In this document: positions 55,605 through 64,000 of the stretch, one piece after another | How positions within the stretch are numbered: the stretch's first letter is position 1 | Layout: the number at the start of each line of letters is the position of its first letter | Assembly (NCBI RefSeq): GCF_030271835.1 | Contig: NZ_CP127389.1 | Location: forward strand, 1,152,001 to 1,216,000 | Length of the DNA stretch: 64,000 nt | DNA from: Proteus appendicitidis | Lineage (GTDB): Bacteria > Pseudomonadota > Gammaproteobacteria > Enterobacterales > Enterobacteriaceae | Reading direction: 5' to 3' | Made by a program: the position numbers and the translations under genes | The notes under the pieces: model-generated | What the model was told of the DNA's origin: nothing | Databases searched by the model: none | Seen by the model: the letters and a program-made list of their open reading frames with translations, nothing else

Positions 55605-56001
55605 TAATGATTTAATTATAGAAAGCATTAAATCTTTGCATGATGAAATTGAAACGGTTTTTACACAATATCCACTATCAATTACTGCCATTACAAAAAT
55701 AGAAAATCTCTTATCTCCAGAATTTTCAATGGTTGGGATCAGCGGAAAAGCGGTGAGTTATGATGAAGTTATCGCGATGTTCAAACAAAATGCAGGAAAA
55801 AGAAGTGGTCTGAAAATAAAAACGGATGATTATAAAATAATTCACCAGTCAGATTGTTTGGCGCTTGTCCGATATCAAGAAACACATAGTGAAAATAAGA
55901 AAATTCTTAGACGTGAGTCTGTGGTGTTATTGAGACGCAATTCTCATGATGAGAGTTGGCAATGGTACTATCTTCATGAAACCCCAATCTCAAATAATTG
56001 A
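55594..56001 (+). CDS. NTF2/SnoaL-like (DUF4440-type) small protein
   Basis: A 135-residue cytosolic protein of NTF2-like shape. It has an N-terminal helix (ESIKSLHDEIETVFTQYP) followed by strands such as EFSMVGISGKAVSYDEVIAMFKQ, DCLALVRYQETHSENKKILRRESVVLLRR and the terminal WQWYYLHETPI. Related proteins are SnoaL-like enzymes or ligand-binding proteins. It is translationally coupled to the MFS gene. The family call is moderate; no function can be inferred beyond association with the transporter. Confidence 0.65.
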   Translation: MNFNNDLIIESIKSLHDEIETVFTQYPLSITAITKIENLLSPEFSMVGISGKAVSYDEVIAMFKQNAGKRSGLKIKTDDYKIIHQSDCLALVRYQETHSENKKILRRESVVLLRRNSHDESWQWYYLHETPISNN

Positions 56002-56013
56002 TTGATTTATATG

Positions 56014-56043
56014 AAAAACCAGTTTTTTAACTGGTTTTTTTTA
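56014..56043 (+). terminator. Terminator of the LysR/MFS module
   Basis: A perfect 10-bp stem AAAACCAGTT / AACTGGTTTT with loop TTTT is followed by a T run. From here to ybgC at 56311 there is no gene; the stretch must hold the ybgC-tol promoter. Confidence 0.85.
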
Positions 56044-56310
56044 TCATTAAAAATAATACTACTAAATTAGACAATCTATAAATTTCTAATTAGCAAGCAT
56101 TTTTATGCTGTCTTAATAAAAATATTTTTTCTATTCAGAGCACAAAGCATATTGCGTGTTGCAAAGAAGAGTTTATGATTGGCGGCTGAAAACTGCGTTT
56201 TCTATTCTTTACGTTACTACGATTCCCTTAGAGCGACCTCTTAAGTATAGTTAGGTAACCTATAGCTACATTATTTATGGACTTAACTCGGGAAATGTAA
56301 GGAAGGTAAT

Positions 56311-56706
56311 ATGCAGTTTCTTTGGCCTGTTCGTGTTTATTATGAAGATACTGATGCCGGTGGTGTTGTTTATCACGCCAGTTATCTGAAATATTTTGAA
56401 CGCGCTAGAACTGAACTACTCAGAGAAAAAGGTTTTCATCAGCATGATTTACGGGAGTATAATCATGTTGCATTTGTTGTACGTAAATTATCAATAGAAT
56501 ATATTGCGCCAGCTCGACTTGATAATCTTTTGCAAGTAGAAAGTGAAATTACCGCATTGCGTGGTGTTTCGATGACATTTTCTCAAAAGATTATTAATGA
56601 AGATGGTTGTGTATTATGTAGCGCAGAAGTGCTCATTGTCTGCGTAGATTCATCAAAAATGAAGCCAGTAGCGCTTCCTAAGTCCATTATCGCGGAGTTT
56701 AAGTAG
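56311..56706 (+). CDS. ybgC: Acyl-CoA thioesterase YbgC of the Tol-Pal cluster
   Basis: A hot-dog fold thioesterase, 131 residues. The active-site motif [26 protein letters not shown] (near 9-34) has the catalytic Asp and the conserved His/Tyr. It interacts with acyl carrier protein and phospholipid synthesis at the inner membrane in E. coli. AAGGAAGGT precedes the ATG. Its stop shares one base with the tolQ start. Confidence 0.97.
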   Translation: MQFLWPVRVYYEDTDAGGVVYHASYLKYFERARTELLREKGFHQHDLREYNHVAFVVRKLSIEYIAPARLDNLLQVESEITALRGVSMTFSQKIINEDGCVLCSAEVLIVCVDSSKMKPVALPKSIIAEFK

Positions 56707-57392
56707 TGGCTGACATGAATGTTATCGATCTCTTCCTAAAAGCAGGGCTTTTAGTCAAGTTGATCATGTTGCTTTTAATCGGATTTTCTATTGCATCTTG
56801 GGCGATTATTATTCAGCGAACTAAAGTTCTGAATGCCGCCGATCGTGAAGCTGCAGATTTTGAAGATAAATTCTGGTCAGGTACTGATTTGGCTCGTTTA
56901 TATAAAGATAGCCAAGCACGTCGTGATGAATTATCTGGTTCAGAGCAAATTTTTCATTCTGGCTTTAAAGAATTTGCCCGTTTGCATCAAGCAAGCGTCC
57001 ATGCTCCTGATGCGGTTGTTAATGGTGCATCAAGGGCTATGCGTGTCTCTTTCAACCGTGAATTAGAATCTTTAGAAAATCATATTCCTTTCCTTGGTAC
57101 TGTTGGCTCTATCAGCCCATATATTGGTCTGTTTGGTACAGTTTGGGGGATTATGCACGCATTTATTGCATTAGGTAGTGTTAAACAAGCGACATTACAA
57201 ATGGTAGCACCCGGCATTGCTGAAGCGCTGATTGCAACAGCTATCGGTTTATTTGCGGCAATCCCCGCAGTTATGGCTTATAACCGGTTTACGCAGCGTG
57301 TAAATAAACTGGAACAAAGTTACGATAACTTTATGGAAGAGTTCCTGACGATTTTACATCGCCAAGCTTTTGCCTCCGCAGAAAAGAAATAG
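56706..57392 (+). CDS. tolQ: Tol-Pal system protein TolQ
   Basis: An inner membrane stator, ExbB/MotA family, 228 residues. Three membrane segments lie near 16-36, 135-160 and 170-195 ([23 protein letters not shown] and [24 protein letters not shown]). The start is GTG at 56706, overlapping the last base of ybgC. With TolR it uses the proton motive force to energise TolA. Confidence 0.98.
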   Translation: MADMNVIDLFLKAGLLVKLIMLLLIGFSIASWAIIIQRTKVLNAADREAADFEDKFWSGTDLARLYKDSQARRDELSGSEQIFHSGFKEFARLHQASVHAPDAVVNGASRAMRVSFNRELESLENHIPFLGTVGSISPYIGLFGTVWGIMHAFIALGSVKQATLQMVAPGIAEALIATAIGLFAAIPAVMAYNRFTQRVNKLEQSYDNFMEEFLTILHRQAFASAEKK

Positions 57393-57414
57393 TTAACGCA
57401 GAAGGAGAGAGCTG

Positions 57415-57840
57415 ATGGCACGAGGTCGCAGTAGCCGCCGAGGCGTAAAATCAGAGATTAACATTGTTCCTTTGCTCGACGTATTATTAGTGCTGTTACT
57501 TATTTTTATGGCTACGGCACCGATTATCTCGCAAAGTGTTGAGGTTGATCTTCCTGAAGCAACAGAGACACAAACTGTTTCAAGTAGCGATAATCCTCCT
57601 GTGATTGTTGAAGTTGCAGGTGTTGGGCAATATAACATTCGTGTTGATCAGGAAGTATTAGAATTATTACCACAAGAACAGATTATGGCTGAAGCTAAAC
57701 GACAACTGGAAAAAAATCCGAAAGTTGTCTTTCTTATTGGCGGTGCTAAAGATGTTCCTTATGATGAGATAATTAAAGCGCTCAACATGTTACGTCAAGC
57801 AGGTGTTAAATCTGTAGGTTTAATGACTCAGCCTATGTAA
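57415..57840 (+). CDS. tolR: Tol-Pal system protein TolR
   Basis: An inner membrane protein of the ExbD/TolR family, 141 residues with one membrane helix. INIVPLLDVLLVLLLIFMATAPI holds the essential proton-path Asp near residue 23, and the periplasmic domain follows. AGGAGAG precedes the ATG. It lies between tolQ and tolA. Confidence 0.98.
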   Translation: MARGRSSRRGVKSEINIVPLLDVLLVLLLIFMATAPIISQSVEVDLPEATETQTVSSSDNPPVIVEVAGVGQYNIRVDQEVLELLPQEQIMAEAKRQLEKNPKVVFLIGGAKDVPYDEIIKALNMLRQAGVKSVGLMTQPM

Positions 57841-57856
57841 TTAGGTTGAAATAAGT

Positions 57857-58939
57857 TTGGATGATAGCGTGGGAAAGAAGACGAAACCAACCCGAAGTAA
57901 ATTGAGCGGTTCAGTTATCTTGTCTACCGCCTTGCATTTACTTGTTATCGCATTGCTTATCTGGGGGTCATTAACTCAGAAATGGGATTTAGGTGGTGGC
58001 GGTGGATCTGATGGACAAGTTATTGATGCTATTATGGTTGATCCTAATGCGGTGGTACAACAGTATAACCAGCAAAAAGCGCAACAAGCTAACGTCCAAA
58101 AAGCCGAGCAAGAGCGAAAAGAGCGTGCAGAGCAACAAGAAGAAGAGTTGCGTCAGCAGCAAGTGAAAGAACAAGAACGTTTGAAAACGTTAGAAGTTGA
58201 ACGTTTACAAGCGAAAGAGGCGGCAGAAGCTCAAAAACGTGAATCTGCATTAGCCGCCGCTAAAGCAAAAGAAGAACAAAAAGTTGCAGAAGAAGCGGCT
58301 GCACAAGCGAAAGCAGAGCGTGATCGCATCTTAAAAGAACAAGCAGACGCTAAAAAACAAGCGGAAGCAGAAGCGAAGAAACAAGCAGAATTAGCCGCGA
58401 AACAAAAAGCGGAAGAAGAAGCGAAGGCCAAAGCTGAAGCCGATGCAAAAGCCAAAGCAGAAGCGGATGCAAAAGCTAAAGCTGAAGCCGATGCTAAAGC
58501 AAAGGCTGCCGCAGAAGCGAAAGCTAAAGCAGCAGCAGAAGCTAAGGCAAAAGCGGCTGCTCAACAGCAAAGTAAAGCAGTAGATAGTTTACTTGATGGT
58601 TTAGTGGCTGACGGTAGTAAACAAAGTGGTGCTTCTGCAGCAGGTCAAGGTGGTGGAAATCGTACTGGTGCGAATGATGCGGGTATTGATCGCTATACAG
58701 GGCAAGTGAAAGTTGCTATCCAACAGAAGTTTTTTGATTCTGATTTGTATAAAGGTCGTAAGTGTGACCTTAAAATAAGTATTGCACCAGACGGAATGTT
58801 GATAAGTGCGAAAGCGGTAGGTGGAGATCCGGCTTTATGCCAAGTCGCATTACAAGCGGCGAAAATGGCGACATTACCTAAGCCACCAAAGGATATTTAC
58901 GAGAAAGTAAAATCACCAACAATTGAGTTTAAGCCATAA
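57857..58939 (+). CDS. tolA: Tol-Pal system protein TolA
   Basis: Spans from the inner membrane to Pal, 360 residues. The N-terminal anchor (VILSTALHLLVIALLIWGSL near 20-40) with the SHLS-like face precedes a long charged, alanine-rich helical region (about 80-245) with repeats of AKAEADAK and AKAAAEAK. The C-terminal domain (TGQVKVAIQQKFFDSDLYKGRKCDLKIS...IEFKP, about 270-360) has the conserved cysteine pair. The start is TTG at 57857; GTG at 57869 (MGKKTKPTRSK) is equally plausible. It is shorter than E. coli TolA (421) because the helical region is shorter. Confidence 0.96.
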   Translation: MDDSVGKKTKPTRSKLSGSVILSTALHLLVIALLIWGSLTQKWDLGGGGGSDGQVIDAIMVDPNAVVQQYNQQKAQQANVQKAEQERKERAEQQEEELRQQQVKEQERLKTLEVERLQAKEAAEAQKRESALAAAKAKEEQKVAEEAAAQAKAERDRILKEQADAKKQAEAEAKKQAELAAKQKAEEEAKAKAEADAKAKAEADAKAKAEADAKAKAAAEAKAKAAAEAKAKAAAQQQSKAVDSLLDGLVADGSKQSGASAAGQGGGNRTGANDAGIDRYTGQVKVAIQQKFFDSDLYKGRKCDLKISIAPDGMLISAKAVGGDPALCQVALQAAKMATLPKPPKDIYEKVKSPTIEFKP

Positions 58940-59078
58940 AACTGTCTGATAGTAGGAAAACATACACTAATTTATAGCTATTTTAGAATGTTATTGATGT
59001 GTTGTATGGTGTTGTTGAAAAGCGTTTGTTACTATTCTGTGCGTTATTGCGTAATAACCGCAATAATAAAAGGGAGAC

Positions 59079-60377
59079 ATGATGAAGCAGGCATTAAATG
59101 TTATTTTCGGGCTTTTAATTTTATGCGTAACCACTCTGGCTAACGCTGAAGTTCGAATTGAAATTACACAAGGGGTGAATACTGCACGCCCTATCGGTGT
59201 TGTTCCTTTTAAATGGGAAGGCACAGGTCAAATGCCAGAAGATGTTGCTGGTATCATTGCGGCTGATTTACGTAATAGCGGAAAATTCAATCCAATTGAT
59301 GTATCTCGTATACCTCAACAACCAGTTACTGCCTCTGAAGTCCAACCTGCACTTTGGACTGCATTGGGCATTGACTCTGTTGTCGTAGGACGTGTGCAAC
59401 CATCAGCGGATGGTCAATATTTAGTGAGTTATCAGCTAGTTGATGTTGCTGGTTCTCCAGGTGCGGTTTTATCTCAAAGTGAGTTTAAAGTTCCATCTAA
59501 ATGGTTACGTTACTCTGCACATACCGCGAGTGATGAAGTTTTTGAAAAACTGACGGGTATTCGTGGTGCATTCCGTACACGTATTGCTTATGTTGTTGTG
59601 ACAAATGGTGGCGCATATCCTTATGAATTGCGCGTTTCAGATTATGATGGATTTAACCAAGATCGTGTTTATCGTTCATCACAGCCATTAATGTCACCAG
59701 CATGGTCGCCAGATGGTGCTAAACTTGCATATGTAACCTTTGAAAGTGGTCAATCTGCTTTAGTGGTACAAACATTAGCAACAGGTGAAATTCGCCAAAT
59801 TGCATCATTCCCAAGACATAATGGCGCACCTTCGTTTTCACCTGATGGCTCTAAACTTGCATTTGCTCTTTCTAAGAGCGGTAGCTTAAATCTGTATGTT
59901 ATGGATTTAGCGAGTGGGAATATGACACAGGTAACCAATGGCAGAAGTAATAATACCGAGCCAAATTGGATGCCAGATGGACAAACCTTAGTCTATACTT
60001 CAGATCAAGGTGGACGTCCACAAATTTACAAGGTTAATATTAACGGTGGAACGCCAGAGCGTATTACTTGGGAAGGTAAACAAAACCAAAACCCAGCAGT
60101 AAGCCCAGATGGTAGTTTCTTAGTTATGGTGAGTTCTGAAAGCGGTAGGCAACATATCGCTAAGCAGGATCTGGAAACGAATTCCGTACAATATCTAACA
60201 GATACGTTTCTGGATGAAACGCCAAGCATCGCTCCTAATGGCACAATGGTTATTTATAGCTCGACACAAGGCTTAGGCACCATTTTGCAGCTAGTATCGA
60301 CTGATGGACGTTTCAAAGCGCGTCTTCCGGCGACTGACGGTCAGGTTAAATCACCTGCCTGGTCACCGTTTATGTGA
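59079..60377 (+). CDS. tolB: Tol-Pal system beta-propeller protein TolB
   Basis: A periplasmic protein linking TolA and Pal, 432 residues. The signal peptide ([16 protein letters not shown], cleavage before EVRIEI) is followed by an N-terminal domain and a six-bladed propeller with repeats such as [28 protein letters not shown] and [17 protein letters not shown] at 59079 or 59082 could be the start (GGGAG just upstream). It is separated from tolA by a 139-base gap that may hold its own promoter. Confidence 0.98.
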   Translation: MMKQALNVIFGLLILCVTTLANAEVRIEITQGVNTARPIGVVPFKWEGTGQMPEDVAGIIAADLRNSGKFNPIDVSRIPQQPVTASEVQPALWTALGIDSVVVGRVQPSADGQYLVSYQLVDVAGSPGAVLSQSEFKVPSKWLRYSAHTASDEVFEKLTGIRGAFRTRIAYVVVTNGGAYPYELRVSDYDGFNQDRVYRSSQPLMSPAWSPDGAKLAYVTFESGQSALVVQTLATGEIRQIASFPRHNGAPSFSPDGSKLAFALSKSGSLNLYVMDLASGNMTQVTNGRSNNTEPNWMPDGQTLVYTSDQGGRPQIYKVNINGGTPERITWEGKQNQNPAVSPDGSFLVMVSSESGRQHIAKQDLETNSVQYLTDTFLDETPSIAPNGTMVIYSSTQGLGTILQLVSTDGRFKARLPATDGQVKSPAWSPFM

Positions 60378-60422
60378 TGCATAAAAATTATGTATGGCAA
60401 ACAAATAAAGGAACAAATAGAG

Positions 60423-60917
60423 ATGCAATTAAACAAAGTGTTTAAAGGGTTGATGTTAGCATTACCACTCGTTGCTGTTGCAGCATGTAGCTCAAACAAA
60501 AACGACGATCAAACTGATACAAATAATGTACCAGTTGTTGAACAAGGTCCTACTGCTGAAGAATTAGCACGTCAGCAATTAGAACAACTGAAACAACAAA
60601 ACATCGTTTACTTCGGTTTTGACAAATATGACATTAGCTCAGACTACGCTAACCTGTTAGATGCACACGCAGCATTCCTGCGTTCAAATCCATCAGTACG
60701 TATCACTGTAGAAGGTCATGCTGACGAACGCGGTACTCCAGAATACAACATCGCTCTGGGCGAACGTCGTGCAAACGCTGTGAAAATGTACCTGCAAGGT
60801 AAAGGCGTATCTGCTGATCAACTGTCAATCGTTTCTTACGGTAAAGAAAAACCAGCTGTACTGGGTCATGACGAAGCCGCTTATGCGAAAAACCGTCGTG
60901 CAGTACTGGATTACTAA
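60423..60917 (+). CDS. pal: Peptidoglycan-associated lipoprotein Pal
   Basis: An outer membrane lipoprotein that binds peptidoglycan, 164 residues from ATG at 60423 ([16 protein letters not shown]). The lipobox VAAC (Cys near 21) is followed by a flexible linker and an OmpA-like domain with [25 protein letters not shown] near 100-125. The upstream frame to 60390 is not part of the protein. It lies between tolB and cpoB. Confidence 0.98.
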   Translation: MQLNKVFKGLMLALPLVAVAACSSNKNDDQTDTNNVPVVEQGPTAEELARQQLEQLKQQNIVYFGFDKYDISSDYANLLDAHAAFLRSNPSVRITVEGHADERGTPEYNIALGERRANAVKMYLQGKGVSADQLSIVSYGKEKPAVLGHDEAAYAKNRRAVLDY

Positions 60918-60926
60918 GAGAACGGC

Positions 60927-61694
60927 ATGAACAACAGTAACTTCAGACCTTTCTTGATGAGTCTGTTGTTACTGGTTGGCGTAGCGGCTCCTGTAGCCGC
61001 TATTGCCCAAGCGCCAATCAGTAATATCGGTTCAGGTTCGACCGATGAACGACTCGCCCAACTTGAGCGTTTTTCAAATGCTCACAGCCAGCTTTTGACC
61101 CAATTACAGCAACAACTCGCTGATTCTCAGCGTGATATTGATATGTTACGTGGTCAAATTCAGGAAAATCAGTACCAGTTAAATCAAGTTGTTGAACGCC
61201 AACGCAATATCTATCAACAATTAGATAGCCTTGGTGGCGGAGCTTCAACATCAACAGAAGACACTCAACCTGATAATACTGCTTCTTCAACACCTTCTGC
61301 GGCAACTAGCTCAGGACAAGGTGATGAGAAGGCCGATTATAATGCAGCAATTGATATCGTATTGAATTCTAAAGATTACGATAAGGCAATTGTTGAATTA
61401 AACAACTTTATCAATAACTATCCGAAGTCTAGCTATCAATCAAATGCACAATTTTGGTTGGGTCAGATGTATTATCTAAAAGGTAATAAGGATCAGGCGG
61501 CAAGTACATTTGCTATTGTTGTTAAAAACTATCCAAAATCTCAAAAAGCAAGTGAAGCCTTTTATAAAATTGGCTTGATCATGCAAGAGAAAGGGCAAAA
61601 GGATAATGCTAAAGCTGTTTACCAACAAGTGATTAAGCAATATCCAAATAGCACTGGCGCTAAATTAGCGCAAAAGCAGCTAGGAACACTCTAA
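60927..61694 (+). CDS. cpoB: Cell division coordinator CpoB (YbgF)
   Basis: A periplasmic protein that couples Tol-Pal constriction to PBP1B peptidoglycan synthesis, 255 residues. The signal peptide (FLMSLLLLVGVAAPVAAIAQA) is followed by a coiled coil (about 40-100, QLERFSNAHSQLLTQLQQQLADSQ), a Ser/Thr-rich linker and TPR repeats (YDKAIVELNNFINNYPKSSYQ and following). It starts 9 bases after pal. Confidence 0.97.
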   Translation: MNNSNFRPFLMSLLLLVGVAAPVAAIAQAPISNIGSGSTDERLAQLERFSNAHSQLLTQLQQQLADSQRDIDMLRGQIQENQYQLNQVVERQRNIYQQLDSLGGGASTSTEDTQPDNTASSTPSAATSSGQGDEKADYNAAIDIVLNSKDYDKAIVELNNFINNYPKSSYQSNAQFWLGQMYYLKGNKDQAASTFAIVVKNYPKSQKASEAFYKIGLIMQEKGQKDNAKAVYQQVIKQYPNSTGAKLAQKQLGTL

Positions 61695-61780
61695 TTATTG
61701 GCCCCGTAATGTAAAATGTTGCATTTTCGGGGTTAAATGATTGTTTTTTCAACGGTTGAATGTTTTTTTGAAAAAAAACG

Positions 61781-61808
61781 TTGCACAAAAACATTAAATC
61801 AGTATTAT
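61781..61808 (+). promoter_or_regulatory. Promoter of the tRNA-Lys genes
   Basis: A -35 box TTGCAC (61781-61786) and -10 box TATTAT (61803-61808) are separated by 16 bases, with a G+C-rich discriminator (CCCGCCG) right after. The first tRNA begins 41 bases downstream of the -10 box. Confidence 0.65.
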
Positions 61809-61848
61809 TACCCGCCGTTGCCACAGAGAATGTGGCGAGTTCGAAAAA

Positions 61849-61924
61849 GGGTCGTTAGCTCAGTCGGTAGAGCAGTTGACTTTTAATCAATTGGTCGGGC
61901 GTTCGAATCGCCCACGACCCACCA
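61849..61924 (+). tRNA. lysT: tRNA-Lys (anticodon UUU)
   Basis: A 76-base gene with encoded CCA; the anticodon loop CTTTTAA gives TTT. It occupies the position of lysT downstream of cpoB in E. coli. The valine tRNA genes found between the lysine genes in E. coli are not present here. Confidence 0.97.
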
Positions 61925-61954
61925 TTTTCGAACACCAATCCGTTTTATTGAAAT

Positions 61955-62030
61955 GGGTCGTTAGCTCAGTCGGTAGAGCAGTTGACTTTTAATCAATTGG
62001 TCGGGCGTTCGAATCGCCCACGACCCACCA
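61955..62030 (+). tRNA. tRNA-Lys (anticodon UUU), second copy
   Basis: A 76-base gene with encoded CCA, identical to the copy at 61849-61924 and 30 bases after it. No terminator with a T run was recognised after it. Confidence 0.97.
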
Positions 62031-62189
62031 TTTCAACCCCTTCCCGTATATCTATCATTCCCTAAACAGAACAGTAAACAAGCTCTTAGCTATTTTTTGA
62101 TAATGCAATTCATTGTTTGATTACACAATGAAGATAGCTTTCTCAAAATTGAAAAAACTACCTCGCTTTAATTAACAATCACATTGAAA

Positions 62190-63074
62190 TCAGTAATGAC
62201 AAACAACCGATGACGTAATCTGGGTATATTCATTCTCAGTCAAAAATTCATTGTCGATCAGCCAATTAGAGATAAGCGCTTGCGTTTTTATCGCAGTATC
62301 AATAGGGTGATTGAGTCGTTTTGACACATCAAGAAAAAATGCCATCATTATAGAAAGGGAGGCGGCAGCTTCATAAGGCGTACTCATTGCAAGTGTGCTT
62401 TCTAATGAACGTAATGAATAAAACTTAGGTAGCCACTCTTTTAAGTTTTTCCCTTGATACCACACATCTTGTGTTGATGTTTGTAATGCAACTTGTTCAA
62501 GTAAGGCTATCAACCATTCACGCATATCATTCATGCGATAATTAGCAAACCAAAACTCATGGCGCAGAATCGCTACAGCGGCTTGTGTGGCTTCAAACCA
62601 GAATTCTTGAGCATCACTGTAAGCTTGCTCTTTTGAAAGCACAGGAGGTGTTATAACGCTAATTTCAGGAAGCCCGTCACATAAACCTGTTTTATCAAGT
62701 AGGATTTGATATCCACGCTGGTAAACTGGACTAAGCCCTTCACTTTTCATGTTAAAAATACGCTCAGGCTCTGCCATCATAATATCCATTTTGCGGCCTT
62801 GAGCTAAAACATGTAAATAAATAGGCCAAAGTTTACCTTTAGGATCTTCGCACTCTAATTGTAAGTTAACTAAGCTATCACCAAATTGTGATAACCAGTG
62901 TTGGTTTTTTGCGAGTTCAGTCGCACCATAACCGATAAGCTCTATATCAATATCAGAATAACTGTCTATCTTTTTATTACGTCCTAATGATCCAGTTAGC
63001 ACTACAGCTTCGATTCTAGGATCAAGGAGGGCAAAAGATAGCATGCGATCGATTAAACGTGTTGTTGGCTCCAT
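62190..63074 (-). CDS. Aminoglycoside 6-adenylyltransferase-like protein
   Basis: A 294-residue nucleotidyltransferase of the ANT(6)/AadK/AadE type. The catalytic motif VVLTGSLGRNKKIDSYSDIDIELIG (near residues 24-48) has the G-S pattern followed by two metal-binding Asp residues (DID), and RKMDIMMAE near 93 fits the third acidic position. The helical C-terminal domain FWFEATQAAVAILRHEFWFANYRMNDMREWLI matches ANT(6). It stands alone, convergent with the tRNA-Lys genes and divergent from pnuC, where E. coli has nadA. Activity on streptomycin-type drugs is an inference from family only. Confidence 0.82.
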   Translation of the reverse strand: MEPTTRLIDRMLSFALLDPRIEAVVLTGSLGRNKKIDSYSDIDIELIGYGATELAKNQHWLSQFGDSLVNLQLECEDPKGKLWPIYLHVLAQGRKMDIMMAEPERIFNMKSEGLSPVYQRGYQILLDKTGLCDGLPEISVITPPVLSKEQAYSDAQEFWFEATQAAVAILRHEFWFANYRMNDMREWLIALLEQVALQTSTQDVWYQGKNLKEWLPKFYSLRSLESTLAMSTPYEAAASLSIMMAFFLDVSKRLNHPIDTAIKTQALISNWLIDNEFLTENEYTQITSSVVCHY

Positions 63075-63147
63075 ATTTCTCTCTAGTAAGTAAAATGTAT
63101 AAAGTTATTTGTCGTTTTTATTGTTTAAAAAGTGAATTAGAATAATT

Positions 63148-63165
63148 TGTTTAGTATATAAAACA
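63148..63165. promoter_or_regulatory. NadR box candidate upstream of pnuC
   Basis: TGTTTA-GTATAT-AAAACA matches the NadR operator consensus TGTTTA-N6-TAAACA in 11 of 12 positions. It lies about 160 bases before pnuC. In E. coli NadR controls the nadA-pnuC operon. Here the box is kept although nadA is absent. Confidence 0.65.
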
Positions 63166-63325
63166 TTTATTTGTTATTTTTATTAACTCGCAACATAATG
63201 TTCAGTATCAAAAACACAGTACTATTATAAATATGAATTTATAATATATCTTTACTACTTTGCAAAGATGTCGCAATAACCCATATTTTCTTTGTTTTTT
63301 TCTATGATTAAGGCGGGGTTGTAAA

Positions 63326-64000
63326 ATGGATGTCATGAGTTGGTTTAGTATCAATAATATTTTAGTCAATATTCCGTTAGGAGAGGGGGGATATCCGCTT
63401 TCATGGATTGAAGCTGTCGGTACTATTGCTGGACTATTGTGTATTTGGCTTGCCAGTCAGGAAAAAATTATTAACTATTTATTTGGACTGATTAATGTCA
63501 CCTTATTTGCCATTATATTTTTCCAAATTCAACTATATGCAAGCTTATTACTTCAAATTTTCTTCTTCGCTGCCAATATTTATGGCTGGTATGCATGGAG
63601 CAAAGTGAATGACTTTGAGCAGGCCGAGTTGAGAATACGCTGGTTAAAATCAAGTCATCGTCTCTTTTTAATCGTTGTTTCGATAGCAGCCATTGCCGCT
63701 CTTACTTTCAATATTGATACTGTATTTGGCTATTTAGCTGTTGTCGCTGTTGATATATTAAATGTCTTTGGTGCAAATTTAGCTACACCCGTTCTTGAAC
63801 CAGATGCTTACCCATTCTGGGACTCTGCAATGACGGTTCTTTCTATTGTCGCGATGATCTTAATGACACGGAAATTAGTTGAAAATTGGCTAGTTTGGTC
63901 CGTTATTAACGTGATTAGTATTGTTATATTCTACAAACAAGGTGTTTATGCAATGTCTGTTGAATATATCATCTTACTGGCTATCGCGATTAATGGTTCT
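63326..64000 (+). CDS. pnuC: Nicotinamide riboside transporter PnuC, 3' end cut by window edge
   Basis: Imports nicotinamide riboside by facilitated diffusion across the inner membrane. The frame runs to the window edge with 225 residues visible and about 15 more expected. SWIEAVGTIAGLLCIWLASQEKI and the conserved NVTLFAIIFFQIQLYASLLLQIFFFAANIYGWYAW (read in parts) are diagnostic, and PFWDSAMTVLSIVAMILMTRK follows near 168. ATG at 63326 has AAGGCGGGG upstream; ATG at 63335 is another option. Without nadA in the neighbourhood, this transporter may be central to NAD supply. Confidence 0.96.
   Translation, partial: MDVMSWFSINNILVNIPLGEGGYPLSWIEAVGTIAGLLCIWLASQEKIINYLFGLINVTLFAIIFFQIQLYASLLLQIFFFAANIYGWYAWSKVNDFEQAELRIRWLKSSHRLFLIVVSIAAIAALTFNIDTVFGYLAVVAVDILNVFGANLATPVLEPDAYPFWDSAMTVLSIVAMILMTRKLVENWLVWSVINVISIVIFYKQGVYAMSVEYIILLAIAINGS

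Noticed and set aside
58231..58455. Minus-strand frame of 74 codons opposite tolA
   Set aside because: An alanine/phenylalanine/serine-rich shadow of the tolA repeat region.
62031..63325. Remnant of nadA
   Set aside because: I looked for NadA-like coding fragments on both sides of the ANT(6)-like gene and saw none, so nadA is recorded as absent rather than as a pseudogene.

Overview
This window is a stretch of chromosome from a member of the Enterobacterales, most likely Proteus (family Morganellaceae). The proteins are close to their E. coli counterparts and the E. coli gene order is kept in long blocks, but the DNA is visibly AT-rich. The spacers also carry palindromic repeats of the ERIC/YPAL type. 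nadA is missing from its usual place beside pnuC, which fits the nicotinate requirement known for Proteus. The species call is an inference from these traits.

Layout. 1-2030: formaldehyde detoxification genes frmR-frmA-fghA, with fghA cut by the left edge. 2194-3035: a seven-gene tRNA operon (Met-Leu-Gln-Gln-Met-Gln-Leu on the minus strand). 3378-9239: N-acetylglucosamine regulon, nagBAC divergent from nagE. 9431-13134: glnS and the chitoporin gene chiP, with candidate CRP, NagC and ChiX sites in the chiP leader. 13135-15284: an accessory insert where E. coli has chiQ, holding a degenerate repeat, a DUF817 membrane protein and a HicAB toxin-antitoxin pair. 15308-20788: the conserved block fur-fldA-ybfE-ybfF-seqA-pgm. 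20935-22700: yehS, a ParDE toxin-antitoxin pair and ybfA. 22881-23624: ybgI. 23705-34460: the large minus-strand operon yehI-yehL-yehM-yehP-yehQ (DUF4132, MoxR-type AAA ATPase, DUF5682, VWA protein, SWIM zinc-finger protein). This is the least understood and most system-like part of the window. 34840-36833: a drug-efflux MFS gene divergent from an AraC regulator. 36915-48521: gltA, then sdhCDAB-sucABCD, most of the TCA cycle. 48522-50006: a 1.5-kb AT-rich stretch without genes. 50007-53157: cydABX-ybgE (cytochrome bd oxidase). 53257-56001: an accessory LysR/MFS/NTF2-like module lying between ybgE and ybgC, which are neighbours in E. coli. 56311-61694: ybgC-tolQRAB-pal-cpoB. 61849-62030: two tRNA-Lys genes. 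62190-63074: an ANT(6)-like nucleotidyltransferase where E. coli has nadA. 63326 to the right edge: pnuC behind a candidate NadR box.

How the parts fit. Core metabolism dominates: chitin and GlcNAc uptake and breakdown (chiP, nagE, nagA, nagB) under NagC and CRP, feeding the TCA cycle and the high-affinity oxidase. Iron control shows as a Fur box before fur and a symmetric Fur box between gltA and sdhC. Envelope integrity is covered by Tol-Pal. The accessory modules (DUF817/HicAB, ParDE, LysR-MFS-NTF2, ANT(6)-like) sit at the joints between conserved blocks, as expected for gene gain at permissive sites.

Limits. All calls come from reading the sequence and recalled family knowledge; no database search, folding program or alignment was run. 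Regulatory sites are pattern matches.
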